Shown here in pieces: positions 11,061 to 22,990 of a stretch of 64,000 nucleotides of DNA. The notes below the pieces were generated by a model. It had not been told where the DNA came from, made no database searches, and saw only the letters and a program-made list of their open reading frames with translations. A program made the position numbers and the translations under genes. Position 1 is the first letter of the stretch, and each line of letters begins with the position of its first letter. The DNA lies in NCBI RefSeq assembly GCF_017591435.1, contig NC_059255.1, forward strand, positions 3,605,783 through 3,669,782, read 5' to 3'. This stretch comes from Portunus trituberculatus. Taxonomy: Eukaryota > Arthropoda > Malacostraca > Decapoda > Portunidae.

Positions 11061-11870
11061 GGCAGATGAGAGCACCATAAGGTAGTGGTCCCACCATTTT
11101 GTTTATTCCTACTTTCAGTATACTAGTATTAGGCACATAATAGCACCATATTGTAGAGGGCAACATGACAGTATACTAGAGTTTATTCACTGATGGTGGG
11201 TTCCTGAGTCACACAGGTGAGGGAGTACAAAATGGGAAACATTTCCAAAGTTCAGTTATTAACAGAATACCTATAGCTATATGTTATGTGGTGCATGCAT
11301 AACACTCACAGCTGTGACCTGCAAAGCTTCACTATTATTTGTGTGTGTTCACACTGTTGTTAGTGGTTTACACTTAAATCCCTCCTTCATCACCCTCCAT
11401 CTCGGTCTCTGGCTGTGTGGAACCATTCTTTCATAATGACTTCGACAGAGGCTGCTGCTGTTTTATGCCTATATTCTGGATGCTTGCACACACACTTTCT
11501 TAGAAAAAAAAAAAAAAAAAAAATATTAGTCAATTTCTATTTACCTCTTCATTAAATATGGTCACAGTTTCCAAAAACTTGAACATTTGGTTGCATGACC
11601 AACACTTTACTATTGCACTACCATCTATACAAGACTTATATTGTAAAGACATTATATAGATATCACTGATATGTTACATGAAACAAACAGCACTCAAACA
11701 TTTTACTTGAGTGGGAAAGGAGTGCTAGAACAAGCAAGGAGAGAATGTATGGACAGAGGGAGGTGGAGGCTCTTCTGCCATAGCCACTCCGTTATGGGAC
11801 ACTCCTGCAGAGAGTGAGGCATAAGAGAATAGAATAGAGAAATAGATTCAAACAAATTGAACTACTATAC
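11061..11870. other. Intergenic, nothing recognised
   Basis: Mixed-composition sequence with one poly-A run (11503-11523). No conserved frame or element end was seen. Confidence 0.5.
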
Positions 11871-12050
11871 TTACTGATAATGGTATCCTGCAACTTCAAG
11901 ATGGTAAAAACTGTGTTTCTCTCCTTTGCCACAGCAGTTGTATTGCACAGCCAAGGAGTTTGTCACAGCATACCTAAGAATGCACTTTATTGTGTCTTGC
12001 AGGTTAGCACCCCTATCACACAAAAATGTGCAATCTGAAATGGAAAAGAA
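11871..12050 (-). pseudogene. DUF4806-like exon fragment
   Basis: After an acceptor-like CTTTTCCATTTCAG on the minus strand, an open frame reads LQDTIKCILRYAVTNSLAVQ, then YNCCGKGEKHSFYHLEV and a stop. The spacing of NSLA..Y, the G-KG-K pair and the F--LEV end resembles the C-terminal half of the DUF4806 domain, found in arthropod transposon-associated proteins. No other exon was found. A decayed relative may lie near 12345-12380. The assignment rests on pattern memory only. Confidence 0.35.
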
Positions 12051-12083
12051 AAATCTGATACCAAATCTAACACACACAATCAT

Positions 12084-12565
12084 TCACAAATAATCACCAC
12101 TCCAATGCTTACCATAAACTAATTTGAAGTAATATCCCACTCAATTCAAAACTCAAGAAAACTGCTTGTTCAGCTTTATATTCACCCTCGCGTTGGATTT
12201 GGTAAATTGAGGTTGTTATTTAAGCCTCTTTATCACTGCAATAAAGTACTAAGCATTAACCTGAACCACGTGACTCCTATACTGATCTCCGTTAATAATG
12301 AAATACTAGCTTTGATAAGCACACCACACTAACTCCCTCCTTCTCCTCTTTACAGGTGAGTACCCGTATCACAGGTCACACCGTGGGACTGACACCGCTG
12401 CAGCAACCCTTCGGAATAAAGTCAAGTACAAATTACGGTTTGCTAGGCGTTAGGTGTTAGGCATAGGGCGATAGGCGGCGCGGCTAACCATTCTCTTCCA
12501 GGTACATGTTAATTATCTAGTCTTCTTCAGTAATGCCCTGGTTACTTTTGGCTAAAATAAGCGTC

Positions 12566-12567
<2 letters not shown>
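12084..12567. other. Intergenic; partly shared with 22745-22985
   Basis: Stretches such as 'taataatgaaatact-gctttgat' and 'aaaataagcgtcttgt' recur at 22745-22985, so this is an old duplication. No gene is supported; an exon-like frame after 12355 has no convincing donor. Confidence 0.5.
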
Positions 12568-12619
<52 letters not shown>

Positions 12620-12802
12620 ATTTACCTAGTTGTAGTTTTACAGGGCCTGGGATTTATGTTCGTGTGGCCCCGTCTCCATATCTTCACTTATCCAATCTTA
12701 CTTTAAAAGTATGCACACTCGTTGCAGACACTACTTCTTCATTTAAACTGTTCCACGTCTCAATACATCTTTGCGGTAAACTATATTTTTTAACATCTCT
12801 CA

Positions 12803-12865
<63 letters not shown>
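12568..12865 (-). mobile_element. LINE-A 3' end embedded inside a (TG)n tract
   Basis: A ~190-bp LINE-A 3' end (12612-12805, minus) is bounded by (TG)n on both sides (12568-12611 and 12806-12863). A related sequence at 22955-22990 has the same left flank followed only by a short (TG)n and no LINE. Confidence 0.75.
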
Positions 12866-13164
12866 GTGTGTGTAAGTAAGATTACTTTTTTTTTTTTACA
12901 GGTCTAATTAATACTTATTTCTTACAGGTCAAACTAATATCTCTCCTTTTCTCTGGCAGGACAAACTAATCTTTCTAAGTTCTTTAAACATATAGTGTTA
13001 TTCATGCGTTTTTCCTGTTTTTTTGTTTCGGTGCGAAAAAAAAAAATGCTTTTTCCCTCTTTCTTTGGTTTCTCTATATATATATGCTTTTTTTCATCAA
13101 TTTTATTGTTCTGAGGCATAAAAATGTAAAATGACTTGAATATAAAAAAAAATTTTCAATCGAT

Positions 13165-13197
<33 letters not shown>

Positions 13198-13525
13198 CAT
13201 AAAACACCTGAAAAACATAAATAAGACATTATAAGAAATATAATGTTTTGCCTGCTTTTCTGAGTTTTGGTGCATAAAATGCTGGAAAACACCAAAATAA
13301 CCTGTTTTTGACATAGTATATCAGTTCCTTAAACAAATATTGTTTAATCATGCGTTTTGCCTGCATTTCTGTGTTTTGGTGAAAAAAAAAGCTGAAAACT
13401 ACTAAACTAACAAGTTTTTCATACTTTTTCTTTGGTTGTCTCTATATTGGCTTTTCATGAATTTTATCATTTTGAAGCATAAAAATGTAAAATGACTTGA
13501 ATATACAAAACTTTTAATTGAGGTA

Positions 13526-13566
<41 letters not shown>

Positions 13567-15014
13567 CTTTCATAAAACACCTTAAAAAAACATAAATAAG
13601 ACGTTTTAACAAATATAGTGTTTTTGCCTGCTTTTCTGTGTTTTGGTGCAAAAAACAGCTGAAAACTCCTGAAATAACACTTTGTTCCTCTTTCTTTGGT
13701 CTCTCTTTATTGCCTTGTTTTCATCAAGTTTATCGTTCTGAGGCATAAAAATGTAAAATGACCTCAATATACAAAAATTTTCAATCGATAGTTTTTTTTT
13801 TTTTTTTTTTCACCTTAAAAACATAAATAAGACATAAGAAATATAGTGTTATGCCTGCATTTCTGAGTTTTGGTGCATAAAATGCTGGAAAACACCAAAA
13901 TAACCCATTGTTGACATATTTCAGTTCCTTAAACAAATATTGTTTAATCATGCGTTTTGCCTGCATTTCTGTATTTTGGTGGAAAAAAAAAAGCTGGAAA
14001 CTACTAAACTTAACAAGTTTTTCTTACTTTTTCTTTGGTTGTCTCTATATTGGCTTTTCATGAATTTTATCATTTTGAAGCATAAAAATGTAAAATGACT
14101 TGAATATACAAAACTTTCAATGGAGATAGTCTTTTTTCATAAAACACCTTGAAAACACATAAATAAGAAGTTTCAATAAATATAGTGTTTTATCTGCATT
14201 TCTGAGTTTTAGTGCATAATATGCTGGAAAACAATATAATAAATAACCCATTTTTGACATATTTGAGTTCCTTAAACAAATAATGTGTAATCATGCGTTT
14301 TGCCTGCATTTTTGTGTTTTGGTGCGAAAACAAGCCGATATAGAGAAACGAAAGAAAAGTAAGAAACACGTGTTATTTTACTAATTTTCATCTTGTTTTG
14401 CACGAAAACACAGAAATGCAGACAAAACGCATGATTACACATTATTTGTTTAAGGAACAGAAATATGTCAAAAATGGGTTATTAAGGTATTTTTGATCAT
14501 TTTATGCACCAAAACTCAGAAATGCACGCAAAAGACTATATTTCTTTAAACATCTTATTTATGTGCTATTAAGATGTTTTATGAAAAAAAAACTCGATTG
14601 GAAATTTTGTATATTGAATTCATTTTACATGTTACCTATGTCTCAAAATGATAAGATTGATGAAATCAAGCCAATATAGAGAAACGAAAGTAAAAGTAAG
14701 AAAAATGTATTATTTTAGTAGTTTTCAGCTTTTTTTGCACCAAAACACAGAAATGCAGGCAAAACGAATGATTACACAATATTTGTTTAAGGAACAGAAG
14801 TATGTCAAAAATGGGTTATATTGGTGTATTCCAGCATTTTATACACCAAAAACTTAGAAATGCAGGCAAAACACTATATTTGTTAAAATATCTTATTTAT
14901 ATGTGTTTTTAAGGTGTTTTATGAAAAAACAAATTTTTTATTTATTTTTTATTTTTTTTCATAAAACACCTTAAAAACAGATAAATAAGACATTTTTTAA
15001 CAAATATAGTGTTG
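12866..15014. repeat. AT-rich satellite with orientation switch
   Basis: Units built from 'cttaaacaaatattgtttaatcatgcg', 'gcctgcatttctg-gttttggtgcataaaatgctggaaa' and poly-T/'cataaaacacctt' run forward from about 12980 to 14330, with anchors at 12982, 13326, 13926 and 14269. The same units then run in reverse from about 14340 to 14930. At the right end, 14869-14929 and 14953-15014 form a near-perfect inverted repeat of about 60 bp. No coding potential. Confidence 0.85.
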
Positions 15015-15172
15015 AATTCCATTTCCCAATTTTTACTCCATTCCCAGATCTTATTTAGGTCTTCTTGCAGATTTCGCAATCCTCTTTTCGCTTTATAACT
15101 CCGCAGTTTCGTATCATCTGCAAACAGATTTATGTAGCTGTTCACTCCTTCTGGCATGTCGTTAATATAAAT
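15015..15172 (-). pseudogene. LINE RT fragment with FADD box
   Basis: The minus frame reads GVNSYINLFADDTKLRSYKA, then NLQEDLNKIWEWSKNWEMEF. These are the RT catalytic box and the following block, related to but distinct from the LINE-A copies. Confidence 0.75.
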
Positions 15173-15184
15173 GTGTGTTTATGT

Positions 15185-15462
15185 GTTTGTGTATTTACCT
15201 AGTTGTAGTTTTACAGGGCCTGGGCTTTACGCTAGTGTGGCCCCGTCTCGACATCTACACTTATCCAATTTTTCTTTCAAACTATGCACACTCGTTGCTG
15301 ACACCACTTCTTCACCCAAACTGTTCCACGTCCCAACACATCTTTGCAGGAAACTATATTTTTTTTAACATCTCTCGGACATCTTCCCTTCCTCGGCTTT
15401 TTACCATGCGATCTTGTTGTTTGAATGTCATATTCTTCTCTCAGTCTAACCTAACCTTGTAA
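15185..15462 (-). pseudogene. LINE-A 3' end
   Basis: The minus frame contains KKYSFLQRCVGTWNSLGEEV, then VSATSVHSLKEKLDK and a short 3' UTR ending GGTAAATACACA. This is the clearest copy of the LINE-A terminus. A broken copy of the 9680 candidate exon follows at 15525-15592. Confidence 0.8.
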
Positions 15463-15596
15463 TTTTATTGATTTATTTATTTATTTTAACTAACCTAATA
15501 AAACCTAACCAAATATTTGCAGGTCCGCAGAAAACGACACGCCGATTTATTTGAAGTCACCACACCCATTTTGTCCACCGCCATCACCAGCACCAG

Positions 15597-16791
15597 GTCT
15601 TCCTTGTCTATTTTTTTAGTGCCATTGACTATCTTGTACATTGTTATTAGGTCCCCTCATTCTCTTCTATCTTGTAAGATTGGCAGTCACATTTCCTTCA
15701 GCCATTCTTTGTATATTAGGTCCTTTAGTTCTGGCATCATCTTTTTAGCAATCTTCTGTATCTGTTCTAATCTTCTTATATCCTTTTCAGAACTCGTGGA
15801 GACCACACCACAGCTGCATATTCCAGCCTTGGGCGTATCATGCTTGTGATGATTTTTTTCATCATATCTTTGTCCATGAATTGAAATGTCATTCTTATAT
15901 TTGTCAACATTTTACATGATAATCCAAATATCTTGCTTATGTGTTTTTTGGGTTCAGATTTTCCTGTATAATCACTCCCAGATCTTTTTCCTCTTTAGTC
16001 TTCATTATTTGTTCCTTATCCATCAGGTAGTTCCATACTGGTCTTCTCTTACTCTTTCTTAGTTCCATTACGTGACATTTCTTGGCATTAAACTCCAATT
16101 TCCACTTCCTGCTCCATTCATAGATCTTGTTTATATCTTCCTGTTGTAACAGCAAAACGTCCTCCCTGGTTTTGATAACTCTTAGCAGCTTTGCATCATC
16201 AGCAAATAGATTAATATAACTGTTTACCCCATTGTGAATGTCGTTTACATAAATCTGGAACATAATGGGGGCTAACACTGACCCTTGTTGCATTCTGCTG
16301 GTTACTTAACCTCAAGTTGAGTATGTATCTATGATCACAGTTCTCATTTCCCTGTCCTTCAAATAATCCCTTATCCATTCTGATAAGGTTCCTTGCAATC
16401 CTCCTATGTTCTCTAGTTTCTAAAGTAATCTTTCATGAGGGACTTTATCAAAAGCTTTTTTCATGTCCAGGTATACTGTGTCCACCATCCGTCTCTGCTT
16501 TCCAGTCCTTCTGTAACTCTCGAGTAGAAGCTTAATAAGTTTGATACACATGACCGTCCTGTCCTGAACCCAAATTGTCTGTTCTATATGACTTTTTCTT
16601 CTTCCAGATGTTTAACCCATTTTTCTTTGATAATTATTTGACACAACTTCCCCAAAATGCTTGTAAGTGACGCTGGTCTGTAGTTTAGTGGTTCAGTTGC
16701 CTTTCGTCCTTTAAATATCGGTATTACCTTGGCTGTCTTCCATTCTAGTGGAACTTTCACTTCATTTAGTGAACTTGTAATTATTTCCCAA

Positions 16792-16795
<4 letters not shown>
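15597..16795 (-). pseudogene. LINE-A reverse transcriptase, longest copy
   Basis: On the minus strand the RT blocks appear in order: PLEWKTAKVIPIFKGRKAT, LNYRPASLTSILGKLCQII, QGSVLAPIMFQIYVNDIHN, INLFADDAKLLRVIKTREDV, WKLEFNAKKCHVMELRKSK, KEEKDLGVIIQENL, then a C-terminal region. Intact FADD. Stops and frameshifts separate the blocks, so it is not functional. The N-terminal endonuclease is missing. Paralogue of 19466-20222 plus 20997-21074. Confidence 0.88.
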
Positions 16796-16866
<71 letters not shown>

Positions 16867-17045
16867 TTACCTAGTTGTATTTTACGGGAGGGGAGCCTAT
16901 GGTGGTGTTGTCGCATCTCTGTATCTCACAGTGTCTAATTTTGTGTTCAAGTGGTGGTGGTGGTGGACTTTGCACACACCACCTCTCTGTCCAGTCTGTT
17001 CCATATATCTATCACTCTCTCTGTCTTCAGTCTCTTTCTCACCGT
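16796..17045 (-). pseudogene. (TG)n plus LINE tail of a second subtype
   Basis: The (TG)n at 16796-16863 abuts TATTTACCTAG, the reverse complement of the LINE terminus CTAGGTAAATA. Beyond it, the minus frame reads KRLKTERVIDIWNRLDREVV, a LINE ORF2 C-terminal tail. It interrupts the RT copy to its left. Confidence 0.7.
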
Positions 17046-17442
17046 TGAAATGTTGCATCCCTTTCTATATTTTATCGCTATTTTCATGGTAACTGTTCTA
17101 CTGATCTTGCTAACTGCATGCCTCCCTTCCTCCTGTGGCCACGCTGCACAAGGCTTTCTTCTTCCTCTCATTCCTATTCTGTCCAACTCGCTAATGCAAG
17201 AGTTAATCAGTACGCTCAATCATTCATCCCTTTCACTAGTAAACTCTGGAACTCCCTCCCTGCATCTGTATTTCCGAATTCCTATAACTTGTCTTCTTTT
17301 AAGAGGGAGGTATCGAGGCATTTGCTCCCCTAATTCTGGCTGACGGTTTTGGCACTTTTTGAACTCTTTGGAGAGCCAGCGCTCAAGTGGGCCTTTTTCT
17401 AACTTTCTTTTTTTTTTGCCCTTGGCTGGCCCTCTTCCCTAC

Positions 17443-17473
<31 letters not shown>
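17046..17473 (+). pseudogene. LINE-B 3' end with poly-A
   Basis: A plus frame (17118-17333) reads ANARVNQYAQSFIPFTSKLW, then NSLPASVFPNSYNLSSFKRE. This matches the C-terminal tail of the LINE-B copies at 20223-20996 (plus) and 46145-46860 (minus). A ~110-bp 3' UTR and a poly-A run (17447-17473) follow, marking the insertion's 3' end. Confidence 0.8.
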
Positions 17474-17476
<3 letters not shown>

Positions 17477-17477
17477 G

Positions 17478-18180
17478 TTTTTCTTGAAGTCTCTTCTGTA
17501 GTTCTTTTGTGAGTTTTAGTCTATGTCCTCTTGTGTCCCTTGTGTCCCTCTTCAGCAGGTCCATCCTATCAGGAAGCTCCATATTATTCATTATTCTGTA
17601 GATGGTCGACAGGTCGCCTCTTTCTCTTCTCTGCTCCAGTGTTGGTCAGTCCAGTCTCTTTTCATACGTAAGAGCCGACGAGGTTGGGGCCAGTTTGGTG
17701 GCCGCTCTTTGTAGCCTTTCAATTTTGGTGATATTCTTCCTGGTGTGAGGTGACCACAGTACTGCTGCATACTCCAGTCGTGGTCTAATCAAGGATGCCA
17801 ATAACTTTTTCACCATATCTTCATCAATATATGTGAATGCAATTGTAATATTTCTCAGTAAGTTGTAGGTCTCACCAACAATTTGATTGATATGTTTATT
17901 GGGGGACATTTCCTTTGTTATGAGAACTCCCAGGTCCTTTTCACTTTCCACCTTCTTAATCTTCTCTTCTCCAAGTTTGTATTGTCTTGTTATCCTATTT
18001 TTGCTCTTCTCAAATTCCATTATGCTACATTTGTTAATGTTGAATTCCATCTCCCATCTTTTCCTCCATTCCCATAGTCAGTTATCTAAGTCCTGCTGTA
18101 GAGTTCCACCATCATCGTGCGAGCCAACTTTCTTCAAAAGTTTTGTGTCGTCTGCAAAGAAACTCGTGAAGCTTTAATTT
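17478..18180 (-). pseudogene. LINE RT C-terminal half
   Basis: A continuous minus frame of 134 residues (17646-18050) reads MEFNINKCSIMEFEKSKN, then KKVESEKDLGVLITKEM, SLIRPRLEYAAVLWSPHTR and ERLQRAATKLAPTSSALTY. This is the textbook RT-to-C-terminal region of CR1/jockey-like elements. A decayed catalytic box precedes it near 18150. Confidence 0.85.
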
Positions 18181-18965
18181 GTGTATGGGTGACTTTTGAC
18201 GTGCTGGAACGCATTCCTTACTATTACATGTTGTAATGGGTTCGGCATACGGTAATTTTGATTTACGCTAAGGTTTTCAGGAACGCACGTGTACCGTATA
18301 ACAAGGACTTACTGTATATTGTTATGATATTGTATTTTTGATTGATTGATTTCAGCTTCAATATGGCCTGTGAAGGAAAAGGTTTGTAATCTATTTTCTG
18401 TATAGCATGTTTATTGTTAAGTCCTCGTTTGTTAGTGTGTCGTGCATGAATACCTTTTTTCGACCTAACAATTAGTCGTATGTTGTATCTATGGTGGTGT
18501 TTGCTTGATTTAGGTTGAACCAATACTAAAGTGTGCTTATTGTGTTGTACAGTTTTGTGCATGAGAAGTGAATGTTATTACCTTGAGGTTTTCCTATTAC
18601 ACTTGTGTGTAGTTTGTATTGCTTTGCTTTACATTGTTTTTGCTTTGCCTCACTGATTATATTCATATCCTTGACCAAATATACTTTATTGCCAGTCTAA
18701 CTGGTTTTCATGAATGGAAAGACAATGGTATGATTTTTTTTCCTGAATTGAAACATGTTTGTTTGCATTGATGTAGGATACCTAGCTATGTGTTAAAATG
18801 CCTAATGTATATTTGACTTGCTTGTGTGACGTCTCTGCTTGATGTGATCAACTATGTAGCTTTTGTCTGCATGTACACCAATTTACTTTTCTCTATATAT
18901 ACCTTACTTCTTTTGCTTGTTACATTTATTGTGTATGGTTAAAAAAACTGAAATTCACTCAACAT
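18181..18965. other. AT-rich sequence, repeated after the gap
   Basis: From about 18509 to the gap edge this matches 21306-21732 closely. No gene is supported. Confidence 0.7.
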
Positions 18966-19465
18966 NNNNNNNNNNNNNNNNNNNNNNNNNNNNNNNNNNN
19001 NNNNNNNNNNNNNNNNNNNNNNNNNNNNNNNNNNNNNNNNNNNNNNNNNNNNNNNNNNNNNNNNNNNNNNNNNNNNNNNNNNNNNNNNNNNNNNNNNNNN
19101 NNNNNNNNNNNNNNNNNNNNNNNNNNNNNNNNNNNNNNNNNNNNNNNNNNNNNNNNNNNNNNNNNNNNNNNNNNNNNNNNNNNNNNNNNNNNNNNNNNNN
19201 NNNNNNNNNNNNNNNNNNNNNNNNNNNNNNNNNNNNNNNNNNNNNNNNNNNNNNNNNNNNNNNNNNNNNNNNNNNNNNNNNNNNNNNNNNNNNNNNNNNN
19301 NNNNNNNNNNNNNNNNNNNNNNNNNNNNNNNNNNNNNNNNNNNNNNNNNNNNNNNNNNNNNNNNNNNNNNNNNNNNNNNNNNNNNNNNNNNNNNNNNNNN
19401 NNNNNNNNNNNNNNNNNNNNNNNNNNNNNNNNNNNNNNNNNNNNNNNNNNNNNNNNNNNNNNNNN
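18966..19465. other. Assembly gap of exactly 500 N
   Basis: A run of N of round length is a scaffolding placeholder. Sequence on both sides belongs to the same duplicated segment. Confidence 0.99.
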
Positions 19466-20222
19466 ATTTTCCTGTATAATCACTCCCAGATCTTATTTCT
19501 CTTTAGTCTTCATTATTTGTTCCTTATCCATCAGGTAGTTCCATACTGGTCTTCTCTTACTCTTTCTTAGTTCCATTACATGACATTTCTTGGCATTAAA
19601 CTCCAATTTCCACTTCCTGCTCCATTCATAGATCTTGTTTATATCTTCCTGTTGTAACGGCAAAACGTCCTCCCTGGTTTTGATAACTCTTAGCAGCTTT
19701 GCATCATCAGGCAAATAGATTAATATAACTGTTTACCCCATTGTGAATGTCGTTTACATAAATCTGGAACATAATGGGGGCTAACACTGACCCTTGTTGC
19801 ATTCTGCTGGTTACTTAACCTCAAGTTGAGTATGTATCTATGATCACAGTTCTCATTTCCCTGTCCTTCAAATAATCCCTTATCCATTCTGATAAGGTTC
19901 CTTGCAATCCTCCTATGTTCTCTAGTTTCTAAAGTAATCTTTCATGAGGACTTTATCAAAAGCTTTTTTCATGTCCAGGTATACTGTGTCCACCATCCGT
20001 CTCTGCTTTCCAGTCCTTCTGTAACTCTCGAGTAGAAGCTTGATAAGTTTGATACACATGACCGTCCTGTCCTGAACCCAAATTGTCTGTTCTGTATGAC
20101 TTTTTCTTCTTCCAGATGTTTAACCCATTTTCTTTGATAATTATTTGACACAACTTCCCCAAAATGCTTGTAAGTGACGCTGGTCTGTAGTTTAGTGGTT
20201 CAGTTGCCTTTCGTCCTTTAAA
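19466..20222 (-). pseudogene. LINE-A reverse transcriptase, second copy
   Basis: Near-identical to 15957-16716, sharing most of its differences from the 8590-9318 copy. A 1-bp insertion near 19710 breaks the frame at the catalytic box. Confidence 0.88.
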
Positions 20223-20996
20223 TTCCTCTCTTCTTCAATAACACTCAACTTCTTCTCTCCTCTACATTAAACACACTCGGTCTATCCTTCACTAAAAATC
20301 TAAACTGGAAATTTCACATCTCTACTCTTGCTAAATCAGCTTCCAAGAAGTTAGGTGTCCTATGGCGTCTTCGTCCATTTTTCTCTCCCTCCCAGCTGCT
20401 TGCTCTGTACAAGGGCCTTATCCGCCCGTGTATGGAGTATGGCTCTCATGTCTGGGGGGGATCCACACACACAGCTTTACTAAACAAGGTGGAATCTAAA
20501 GCTTTTCGTCTTATCAACTCTTCTCCTCTAACTGACTGTCTTGATTCTTTAAGTCACCGCCGCAATGTTGCATCTTTATCTGTCTTCTACCGCTGTTTTC
20601 ATGCTGTCTGCTCTTCTGAACTTGCTAACTGCATGCCTTCCCCCCCTCCTGCGGCCTCGCTGCACAAGACTCTCTACTTCTTCTCATCCCTATTCTGTCC
20701 ATCTTCCTAATGCAAGAGTTAACCAGTATCTTCACTCCTTCATTCCCTACACTGGTAAACTCTGGAACTCTCTACCTGTGTCTGTATTTCCACCTGCCTA
20801 TGACTTAAACTCTTTCAAAAGAGGAGTGTCAAGACACCTCTTACGTTAACTGGACCCTCCTTTTAGATTTTTTTGTTTTTTCTCTTTCTACTTTCCTCTT
20901 AACAGGGCCTGGCAACCAGCGGGATTTTTTTTTTCCAACACTTTGTTTGCCCTTGGCCAGTGCCCTTGTAATGTAAAAAAAAAAAAAAAAAAAAAA
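20223..20996 (+). mobile_element. LINE-B insertion inside LINE-A
   Basis: A ~770-bp plus-strand segment reads KKLGVLW-LRPFFSPSQLL, MEYGSHVWGGSTHTALLNKV, ESKAFRLINSSPLTDCLDSL, then NARVNQYLHSFIPYTGKLWN and ends in poly-A (20976-20996). The paralogous sequence at 16705-16725 reads straight through 'tttaaatatcgg', which gives the empty site. Target-site duplication cannot be resolved because the target is A-rich. 5'-truncated, with one frameshift. Confidence 0.88.
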
Positions 20997-21075
20997 TATC
21001 GGTATTACCTTGGCTGTCTTCCATTCTAGTGGAACTTTCACTTCATTTAGTGAACTTGTAATTATTTCCCAAATT

Positions 21076-21152
<77 letters not shown>

Positions 21153-21305
21153 TTACCTAGTTGTATTTTACGGGAGGGGAGCCTATGGTGGTGTTGTCGC
21201 ATCTCTGTATCTCACAGTGTCTAATTTTGTGTTCAAGTGGTGGTGGTGGTGGACTTTGCACACACCACCTCTCTGTCCAGTCTGTTCCATATATCTATCA
21301 CTCTC
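20997..21305 (-). pseudogene. Continuation of LINE-A, (TG)n and LINE tail
   Basis: Matches 16717-17013 base for base apart from microsatellite length: RT N-terminal block, then (TG)n 21077-21150, then a LINE 3' tail. Confidence 0.85.
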
Positions 21306-22990
21306 TTTGATTTAGGTTGAACCAATACTTTTCTTATTGTGTTGTACAGTTTTGTTCATGAGAAGTGAATGTTATTACCATGAGGTTTTCCTATTACACT
21401 TGTGTGTAGTTTGTATTGCTTTGTTTACATTGTTTTGCTTTCCTGATTATATTCATATCCTTGACCAAATATACTTTATTGCCAGTCTAACTGGTTTTCA
21501 TGAATGGAAAGACAATGGTATTTTTCCTGAATTGAAACATGTTTGTTTGCATTGATGTAGGATACCTAGCTATGTGTTAAAATGCCTAATGTATATTTGA
21601 CTTCTTGTGTGACGTCTCTGTGATGTGATCAACTATGTAACTTGTCTGCATCAAGTTTTTTCTCTATATATACCTTACTTTTTTGCTTGTTACATTTATT
21701 GTATGGTTCAAAAACTGAAATTCACTCAACATGTTGTGTTCCATTATAATCATTAGTGACTCAAGTATTTTTCTGTTCTGTGAACATCCTCAGCATTCCT
21801 ACATTATCCTGATAATTAAAAATGTCAATTTTTTCTGTAACTTTTTATTTTTTTTCTAAGTAATCCCTTTGAAGAGATTTAAGGTTGCACATTTCAACTA
21901 TTCCTACATTGTTGTTATTTTATGATTGTTTGTTTGTTTGTTTGTTTGTGTTGCCTTAGGTTAACACCTTTTGTATAAGACACAGTTTATTACAGTTTTT
22001 ATCATCACTAGGATTGAGAGACTATATGACATAGTTTTTCTTTATGTTTTGCTTTATTATGAAGACAAGCATGATTAATACATTAAGTATTCATTATTGT
22101 TTTACATATTTGTTCATGTCATTCTTGTTTTTGCTTCACTTTTTTATTGTGTTGATCAACACACGTGTACATACATTACTGTGTATGTACCTTTGACTGT
22201 GTATATTGACAAGATATTGGTTTCCAAATAAAACTTGTGTGAGGTGAAACATGTGCTGTTCTGTTACAAATATCCTGATACAATATTACCTTGACCTTTG
22301 AAATGAGTTCTCTTAATAATATCATCTTTGTTCATTAAAACCTTAAGATCAACCTCTAAACTATTAACTTATATTTCATAATGAACTCTATCCTGTTCAT
22401 TGTGAAAAGCAAGACAAACAATTGAACTTTCTCAAAGTAAGCTTGGAAGAAACAAGCTTAGACGTCTTGTTTCATGTCCTGTAATATCAAATGTCAATCT
22501 TCTTTATAATTAATCTTTTGTTTCCTGTTTTCTGAAATTGTTTGTACACACAAAGTTGTGATCTTATAGTGATTATGTGACTTATTTACTATGACAACTA
22601 CCATTGAAGACAGTGATAACACAGTGATATTGTTTTGTCTTTGTCATGATTATTTGATTTGTGTGTCTGTCAATTTAAGTGATGCTGTATTGTTATTATT
22701 GAGTGCTTTCCTTTGGTTGTATTGTTATTGTTATTTAAACCTCATTATACACATAAATATACTTGCTGCCAGTCTCTGATTTTAATAATGAAATACTGCT
22801 TTGATGACACATGTTTTTTTCTTTACATGATCACATGTTTAGTGCATTGATGTAGGAATTGTAAAAAGTAAATGTATTATTTTGTGCGTTTGTGACACAT
22901 GTAACCATTTCTCCAGGTACATGTTTACTTATCTTCTTCTTCAGTGTTACTTTGTCTAAAATAAGCGTCTTGTATTGTGTGTGTGTATGG
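21306..22990. other. AT-rich sequence without a recognisable gene
   Basis: The first ~430 bp duplicate 18509-18965, and the last ~240 bp resemble 12240-12566. An AATAAA lies at 22228-22233. The sequence looks like an intron or 3' UTR, but no adjoining coding exon was found. Confidence 0.5.

Noticed and set aside
12356..12453. Exon-like frame after a good acceptor (VSTRITGHTVGL or, in another frame, LRNKVKYKLRFARR)
   Set aside because: No convincing donor, two competing frames, and partial similarity to the antisense DUF4806-like exon at 11990-12030.
15525..15592. Second functional copy of the 9680 exon
   Set aside because: About 40 bp are missing and the frame is broken, so it is a pseudo-exon next to a LINE tail.
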